NCBI GenBank assembly: GCA_012963895.1
Contig: DTUW01000016.1
Coordinates: forward strand, 1-11,920
Source: Campylobacterales bacterium
Lineage (GTDB): Bacteria > Campylobacterota > Campylobacteria > Campylobacterales > Thiovulaceae
Length of the DNA: 11,920 nt
Direction of reading: 5' to 3'
A program made the position numbers and the translations under genes. Shown in pieces: positions 7,681 to 11,920 of the stretch. Each line of letters opens with the position of its first letter. Position 1 is the first letter of the stretch. The notes under the pieces are model-generated. The model was not told the DNA's origin. It did no database searches and saw only the letters and a list, made by a program, of their open reading frames with translations.

Positions 7681-8830
7681 AAGCTATCTTTTTACCTCTG
7701 AATCTGTTACAGAGGGACACCCTGACAAAATGGCTGACCAGATTAGCGATGCTATACTGGACGACATTATTAGCAAAGACCCAAAGGCTCGGGTAGCTTG
7801 TGAAACACTATTATCCAATGGTTTCTGTGTGATTGCTGGTGAATTGAAGACAACCGCCTATACTCCAATGCAGGATATAGTTCGCGATGTTGTGAAAGAG
7901 ATTGGATATACCAATGCTGAATACGGTTTCGACTATCGAAGCGGAGCCGTCCTAAATGGAATTGGAGAGCAGTCCCCAGATATAAATCAAGGGGTTGATA
8001 GAGAAGATGGAGAGATAGGAGCAGGAGACCAAGGGCTAATGTTTGGATATGCTTGTAGAGAGACCCCAACCCTAATGCCTCTACCTATCTATTTGGCTCA
8101 TCGACTTACCGAAAGGTTAGCAGAGGTTCGAAAAAATGGAACTCTCCCATATCTTAGACCAGATGGAAAAGCTCAGGTAACGGTTGAGTATGTTGATGAT
8201 GTTCCAAAGTCGGTAAAAACTGTTGTAGTTTCAACCCAACACGACCCAGATATATCACAAGAGCAGATAAGAGAAGATGTCATTAGAGAGGTAATATCAA
8301 AAGTTATCCCAAAAGAGATGATAAGTGATGATATTGTCTATCACATTAACCCAACGGGGAAATTTGTAATTGGAGGTCCTCAGGGAGATGCAGGACTGAC
8401 AGGACGAAAAATTATCGTAGATACCTACGGCGGTAGCTGTCCTCACGGCGGTGGAGCTTTTTCTGGTAAAGACCCTACTAAGGTGGATAGAAGTGGAGCA
8501 TATATGGGGCGGTATATTGCTAAAAACTTAGTAGCTGCCGGTGTTGCCGATAGGGTTACGATACAACTCGCCTATGCTATTGGAGTTGTCGAGCCTGTCT
8601 CAATTAGAGTAGATACTCACGGAACGGGTAGAGTTGATGAGGAGAAGATAGTAGAAGCAGTAAAAGCAATCTTCAAACTCACTCCAAAAGGGATTATCGA
8701 ATCCCTCGACCTCATCAGACCAATATATAGAAAAACTGCCACATATGGACACTTTGGGCGAGAATTACCGGAATTCACTTGGGAAAAGACCGACAAGGTA
8801 GAAGAGATAAAGAGATTTCTAAATCTTTGA
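7673..8830 (+). CDS. metK: S-adenosylmethionine synthetase
   Basis: MetK makes S-adenosylmethionine from methionine and ATP, the methyl donor for the upstream DNA methyltransferase and for most cell methylation. The 385-residue product (E. coli 384) has GHPDK at 15-19 with the catalytic His, both family signatures GAGDQGLMFGYA (117-128) and GGGAFSGKD (259-267), and the following DPTKVDRSGAY stretch. An excellent AAGGAG five bases before the ATG at 7673 fixes the start, inside the last codons of the HAD gene; the frame stays open further upstream but that part is not conserved. It is the last gene of the dense plus-strand run. No SAM riboswitch-like leader is present. No anomaly is seen. Confidence 0.98.
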   Translation: MAKSYLFTSESVTEGHPDKMADQISDAILDDIISKDPKARVACETLLSNGFCVIAGELKTTAYTPMQDIVRDVVKEIGYTNAEYGFDYRSGAVLNGIGEQSPDINQGVDREDGEIGAGDQGLMFGYACRETPTLMPLPIYLAHRLTERLAEVRKNGTLPYLRPDGKAQVTVEYVDDVPKSVKTVVVSTQHDPDISQEQIREDVIREVISKVIPKEMISDDIVYHINPTGKFVIGGPQGDAGLTGRKIIVDTYGGSCPHGGGAFSGKDPTKVDRSGAYMGRYIAKNLVAAGVADRVTIQLAYAIGVVEPVSIRVDTHGTGRVDEEKIVEAVKAIFKLTPKGIIESLDLIRPIYRKTATYGHFGRELPEFTWEKTDKVEEIKRFLNL

Positions 8831-8844
8831 AGTTAGGTAAAAAA

Positions 8845-8900
8845 TCTAATATTAGAAAAATCTTAGTCTAATACTATATACAAAAATCTAAACATTAGGA
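8845..8900. promoter_or_regulatory. Nested CTAA/TTAG inverted repeats before the Bax-inhibitor gene
   Basis: The 76-base gap between metK and the Bax-inhibitor gene holds a perfect 12-base palindrome TCTAATATTAGA (8845-8856), then TTAGTCTAA (8863-8871), then CTAA-ACA-TTAG (8888-8898), whose right arm merges into the AGGAG ribosome-binding site (8897-8901). A weak -10-like TACTAT is at 8872-8877, with no -35 box. The layout suits operator half-sites or small hairpins controlling the downstream pair of genes. CTAA and TTAG are common in this AT-rich DNA, so chance is possible. No T-run terminator hairpin is present. Confidence 0.35.
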
Positions 8901-8906
8901 GAGATT

Positions 8907-9632
8907 ATGGATAGAAACAACTTTTTTAAAAAAGAGGATATTAGCTCCTCTCCATTTCAAAGCGAAGAAACAGCTTTTGGAGGTGTTGGATACCGTTCAG
9001 AGGCGGAACTGGTAGCCTTTATCAAAGATACATATAAACTTTTTGCCGCTTCAATGTTAGCAGGAACGGCAGGAGCATATACAGGGATTGGAATAGCTCC
9101 TCTAATTCATTCTATGTTTTGGGTCTTCTTTGGATTAGAACTATTGCTACTTTTCGGTATCTCATTTGTGAAAGATAAGACCCCTATAAATCTGATAGTT
9201 CTATTTGGATTTACCTTTGTGAGTGGTATGACACTTGGACCTATCTTGGCAAGATTTCTAAGCTTTCCGGGTGGTAGTGCAATAATTGCGAATGCTTTCG
9301 CGATGACAACTATTATTTTTGGTTTCCTAAGTATGTTTGCGATAAAAACTACTAGCGATTTTACATCGATGGGAAAACCGCTATTTATAGCCTTCTTAGT
9401 AGTCTTTGTAGCTTCAATTATCAATATCTTCTTAGGTAATCCTATTCTCCATATCGTAATCCAGGGGGTTGTAGTTATTCTATTTAGTTTCTTTATTATC
9501 TTTGACACTCAAAACATTATCCAAGGAAACTACGAAACTCCAATTGATGGAGCAATTGCTCTATATCTCGACTTCTTCAACCTCTTCACCGCTCTTCTCC
9601 AAATCTTTGGTATTTTAGGAGATGATGAATAG
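8907..9632 (+). CDS. Bax inhibitor-1 / YccA-YbhL (TMBIM) family membrane protein
   Basis: The 241-residue inner-membrane protein has seven hydrophobic segments after a soluble N-terminus of about 40 residues. The family C-terminal signature IIFDTQNIIQGNYETPI runs from 197, followed by IALYLDFFNLFTALLQIFG (217-235). D200 and D222 match the conserved aspartate pair that forms the pH-sensitive gate in the Bacillus homologue YetJ, a calcium leak channel. Bacterial members are linked to calcium or membrane-protein homeostasis (YccA modulates FtsH in E. coli); the role here is inferred from family only. AGGAG five bases before the ATG fixes the start. It is separated from metK by 76 bases, so it may have its own promoter, and it overlaps the next gene by eight bases. 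Confidence 0.9.
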   Translation: MDRNNFFKKEDISSSPFQSEETAFGGVGYRSEAELVAFIKDTYKLFAASMLAGTAGAYTGIGIAPLIHSMFWVFFGLELLLLFGISFVKDKTPINLIVLFGFTFVSGMTLGPILARFLSFPGGSAIIANAFAMTTIIFGFLSMFAIKTTSDFTSMGKPLFIAFLVVFVASIINIFLGNPILHIVIQGVVVILFSFFIIFDTQNIIQGNYETPIDGAIALYLDFFNLFTALLQIFGILGDDE

Positions 9633-10050
9633 CCCATCTTCTGAGAACTCCTCGGGGGTTCGCCCCCTCTACCGCATTATAGATGCAAACCTCAACCGCC
9701 TTAAAGAGGGTATTAGGGTGGTTGAGGATATTTGTCGCTTCTATTTCGATGATAGAGAAATTGCTAAGAAACTAAAAGAATTGAGACATTCCGCCACTAT
9801 TTCCGAATATAGACCACTTTTGGAAAATAGAGATATTTTGAATGATGTTTTAAAAAGTAGTTATGAATTTGAAAACTCCAAAAAAGAGATAAGAGATATT
9901 GTAATTGCCAATTTCAAACGAACCCAAGAGGCTTCACGAGTTTTAGAAGAGATATACAAACTGATAGATATTCGAAACTCCGAAAAGTTCAAGAAAATCC
10001 GCTACTCTCTCTACAACCTTGAAAAGGAAATATTAGTAAGACTTTTCTAA
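9625..10050 (+). CDS. ThiD2-like protein (N-terminal domain of thiamine-phosphate synthase type)
   Basis: This is a 141-residue all-helical protein. YRIIDANLNRLKEGIRVVED (16-35), the RH pair in KELRHSATIS (51-60), and ANFKRTQEASRVLEEIYKL (95-113) match the domain found in front of ThiE in some bacteria. Such proteins are often annotated as thiamine-phosphate pyrophosphorylase, but the domain has been described as ThiD2, a kinase acting on hydroxymethylpyrimidine phosphate. Here it stands alone with no ThiE part. ATG codons lie at 9622 and 9625; AGGAG ends at 9621, so 9625 has the more tolerable, still short, spacing of three. The first 14 residues are unconserved and cover a GC-rich hairpin. 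The start overlaps the Bax-inhibitor gene by eight bases; the end overlaps convergent ftsI by 18. Confidence 0.8.
   Translation: MNSPSSENSSGVRPLYRIIDANLNRLKEGIRVVEDICRFYFDDREIAKKLKELRHSATISEYRPLLENRDILNDVLKSSYEFENSKKEIRDIVIANFKRTQEASRVLEEIYKLIDIRNSEKFKKIRYSLYNLEKEILVRLF
9654..9667 (+). repeat. GC-rich hairpin GGGGG-TTCG-CCCCC inside the ThiD2-like start region
   Basis: A perfect 5-base-pair all-G:C stem with a TTCG loop begins 30 bases after the ATG at 9625, in the unconserved N-terminal codons. It stands out sharply from the AT-rich surroundings. No T-run follows, so it is not an intrinsic terminator. In mRNA it could slow or modulate early translation of the ThiD2-like gene, which is otherwise coupled to the gene before it. 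The loop closes as G-UUCG-C, the reverse of the extra-stable C-UUCG-G form. Confidence 0.45.
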
Positions 10051-11784
10051 AAATTTGGTCTCTAATAGAGCTTCTACGATTGCCCTAAAAATAGGGACTG
10101 CTGTTTGCGAAGCAAAATAGCCTTCCTCTGGGTCTACAACGGTAACCCCGATAGTATATTTATGTTCTTTGTCATTTGCAAATCCGAAAAATGAGGAGTG
10201 ATATTTGTCGAGGTATCCACCCCGTGATGCAATATGGGCTGTTCCTGTCTTTCCTCCAATTTCGAGACCAACTATATCAGTCCCCCGCCCTGTTCCCTCT
10301 TTTACTGTTCTAATCAGGATATGTTTCATCTTTCTGGCTGTTGCTGGTGAAATGACCTCGCTATTTTCTATCGTTGGGGTATCTCTAATAATATCTGAAA
10401 ATATAGTTTCTCCCCGTTTCAGATATGCCACCCCTTTTGGAATTACAATTTTTCCCTCATTGTTGAATATATTAAAAGCTTTGAGCAGTTGCATGAAATT
10501 TACCAATATTCCATATCCATATGCAGTTGTTGCTCGATAGATATGGCTTCTAAGTTCGTGAATACTTCTAATTCTTCCTTTTATCTCTCTGCTTACCTCC
10601 AATCCGCTTCTAATTCCTAATCCAAACTTTTTCAATCCATTGTAATACTCTATCGGGTCGAAATCCTTAACCAGTTTCGCCATTCCTATATTGCTTGAAT
10701 GGATAATTACCTCCTCTACTGGAACATTACCCATCGGGTGTTCATCTGTTATCTTCTTTCGACCTATCCAATATTTTCCATTTTCACAATCTATATGTTG
10801 TCCTCGTCTAATATGTTTGTGTTCTAAAAGTAGAGCATATACTATCGGTTTAATTACCGAACCCGGCTCAAAGATATATTCAACAGCATCTACATTTAGG
10901 TAGCTAATATCTTTTAGGGTTTTTCGAACAAATCTATTGCTGGTGGCGAGTGCCAATAGATTGCCTGTATCACTCTCCATTACAGCCCCAATTACTTCAC
11001 GAGCATCTAATTTTTCTTTGTATTCAGATAGGATAAGTTCTATCCTCTTTTGGAGAGCCATATTGATTGTGAGATGAGTATCTGAGCCATCGCTCCTTAC
11101 CATCTGTTCTAAATTTCCATTTCTAATAATTACTCCCCGAACATCTCTATTGCCTCTAAGGTATCCATCGTGGATAGGTTTCATATCGTCATTAAATCTC
11201 TTTTCAATCCCCTTGACCCCTTCAACTCTACTATATCTACCTTCGTGATACTCGTTGGTATATCCAATAAATGGGGTTAAGGTATCTCCGTAGGGGTATA
11301 TCCTTTCAGCTCCACTCTCAACTACTGCAAGTCCTATATATCTATATACTCCATCGACATGGCGACCTACCAATATTCTTGATGCCGTTAATTCTCTACT
11401 AAGTTTTTTTAGCCCCTCATACTGTCTAAAATTTAGTTTTCTTGCGAGAATTACTATCCCTTTTCGTGAATTTATCTTTTTCAATATCTTCTCTTCTGGA
11501 ATACCGCTATATATGGAGAACATTTTGGCAAATATCTTTTTATTATCCTCTGGAATATCGCGAGTATCTACGGTAGCGGTATATACCTTCTCTGTATATG
11601 CTACTGTGTAGCCGTCTGATGTGATAATAGAACCCCGTTTAGCCTTCTCTCTCTCTTTTATGATTATCTTGGATAGGTCTCGTTCTGATTGGGACACATA
11701 TGTATATCTTATAAAGACCCCAAATAGAGCTAAGATAAAGACTAAGAAAATTGTGATTACTTTGGTTGATTGTTGAATCTGCAT
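10033..11784 (-). CDS. ftsI: Septal peptidoglycan transpeptidase (penicillin-binding protein, FtsI/PBP2 class B)
   Basis: FtsI cross-links septal peptidoglycan during division in the periplasm, working with FtsW. The 583-residue product (E. coli 588) has one N-terminal membrane anchor (about 8-30), a class B dimerisation region with RGSIITSDG (50-58) and VEGVKGIEKRFND (187-199), then the transpeptidase domain. There the nucleophile motif is SVIK (309-312), the second is SSN (363-365) and the third is KTGT (512-515); AYGYGILVNFMQL (421-433) is the usual motif between the second and third. All catalytic residues are present. The first ATG is right, since the anchor begins just after it, though Shine-Dalgarno is weak. 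It converges on the ThiD2-like gene with an 18-base overlap, leaving no room for a terminator between them. Confidence 0.95.
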   Translation of the reverse strand: MQIQQSTKVITIFLVFILALFGVFIRYTYVSQSERDLSKIIIKEREKAKRGSIITSDGYTVAYTEKVYTATVDTRDIPEDNKKIFAKMFSIYSGIPEEKILKKINSRKGIVILARKLNFRQYEGLKKLSRELTASRILVGRHVDGVYRYIGLAVVESGAERIYPYGDTLTPFIGYTNEYHEGRYSRVEGVKGIEKRFNDDMKPIHDGYLRGNRDVRGVIIRNGNLEQMVRSDGSDTHLTINMALQKRIELILSEYKEKLDAREVIGAVMESDTGNLLALATSNRFVRKTLKDISYLNVDAVEYIFEPGSVIKPIVYALLLEHKHIRRGQHIDCENGKYWIGRKKITDEHPMGNVPVEEVIIHSSNIGMAKLVKDFDPIEYYNGLKKFGLGIRSGLEVSREIKGRIRSIHELRSHIYRATTAYGYGILVNFMQLLKAFNIFNNEGKIVIPKGVAYLKRGETIFSDIIRDTPTIENSEVISPATARKMKHILIRTVKEGTGRGTDIVGLEIGGKTGTAHIASRGGYLDKYHSSFFGFANDKEHKYTIGVTVVDPEEGYFASQTAVPIFRAIVEALLETKFLEKSY

Positions 11785-11813
11785 TATTCAATTTGTTTAT
11801 TTTAATATTTAAG

Positions 11814-11920
11814 TTAGATATTATAACAACTTGATTTAAACGGGTTTTGAGATTGGATTTTCAGCATCTCTATATCCCACTCTTTCAAATATGGATATAT
11901 AGCATCTATAAAAAATTTTT
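11814..11920 (-). CDS. Possible C-terminal end of an unidentified gene upstream of ftsI (partial)
   Basis: Reading the minus strand from the window edge, one frame stays open for 34 codons to a TAA at 11814-11816, ending in EWDIEMLKIQSQNPFKSS and CYNI. It reads like ordinary protein and would end 29 bases before the ftsI ATG, fitting an operon. A second minus-strand frame is also open for 27 codons to a stop at 11836-11838, so the frame choice is uncertain. I do not recognise either; neither resembles FliE, which I recall next to ftsI in Helicobacter. Confidence 0.3.
   Translation of the reverse strand, partial: KFFIDAIYPYLKEWDIEMLKIQSQNPFKSSCYNI
11820..11825 (-). promoter_or_regulatory. Possible -10 element for ftsI
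   Basis: The minus strand reads TATAAT here, 35 bases before the ftsI ATG, which would give a leader of about 28 bases. The same bases would be Tyr-Asn-Ile codons of the possible upstream partial gene, so the two readings compete, although a promoter inside a gene end is possible. No -35 box is visible. Confidence 0.3.

Noticed and set aside
9107..9508. Antisense open frame of 133 codons inside the Bax-inhibitor gene
   Set aside because: It lies wholly within a well-conserved gene on the other strand and its product shows no family features.
11885..11920. TATAG-CAT-CTATA inverted repeat followed by A/T runs at the right edge
   Set aside because: The stem is five A/T-rich pairs and lies inside possible coding frames; too weak to call a terminator.

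Overview
The window is a compact stretch of AT-rich bacterial chromosome (roughly mid-30s % GC by eye). It holds twelve recognisable protein genes plus one possible gene cut by the right edge. The gene families point to Campylobacterota (former Epsilonproteobacteria). The markers are a MurF with a membrane-spanning N-terminus, a HAD-IIA phosphatase opening with IDVQGT, and a membrane protein carrying the ESMMVVFKIALNDY-type segment that I associate with that phylum. The species assignment is inference. I see no mobile element, CRISPR array, tRNA or rRNA, and no gene-free stretch above 300 bases.

Layout. From 65 to 8830 nine genes run on the plus strand with gaps of 23 bases or less, or with overlaps of 1 to 26 bases, and look like one transcription unit. 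The order is purA (AMP synthesis), a small Sel1-repeat protein, murF (peptidoglycan precursor), a DEDD exonuclease/RNase HI fusion, a solitary DNA methyltransferase, an O-antigen-ligase-type membrane protein, a conserved membrane protein with a Cache/PDC-like soluble half, a HAD-IIA phosphatase, and metK (S-adenosylmethionine synthesis). A 76-base gap (8831-8906) with nested CTAA/TTAG inverted repeats separates metK from a Bax-inhibitor-1 family membrane protein. That gene overlaps a ThiD2-like thiamine gene. On the minus strand ftsI (septal penicillin-binding protein) converges on the thiamine gene, and their last 18 bases overlap.

How the genes relate. Most are housekeeping: purine and SAM supply, wall precursor synthesis and septal cross-linking, thiamine, and surface polysaccharide. 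The accessory-looking items are the exonuclease/RNase H fusion, the orphan methyltransferase and the membrane/Cache protein.

The strongest unexplained signal is not a gene. A hand scan of the whole window finds no GATC, no GTAC, and no RCGY (ACGT, ACGC, GCGT, GCGC), although AGCT, CATG, TCGA, CCGG and CGCG occur. Asp is normally GAT here, but the Asp codons checked before a C-initial codon are GAC. This looks like selection at the DNA level, most simply long-term pressure from restriction enzymes.
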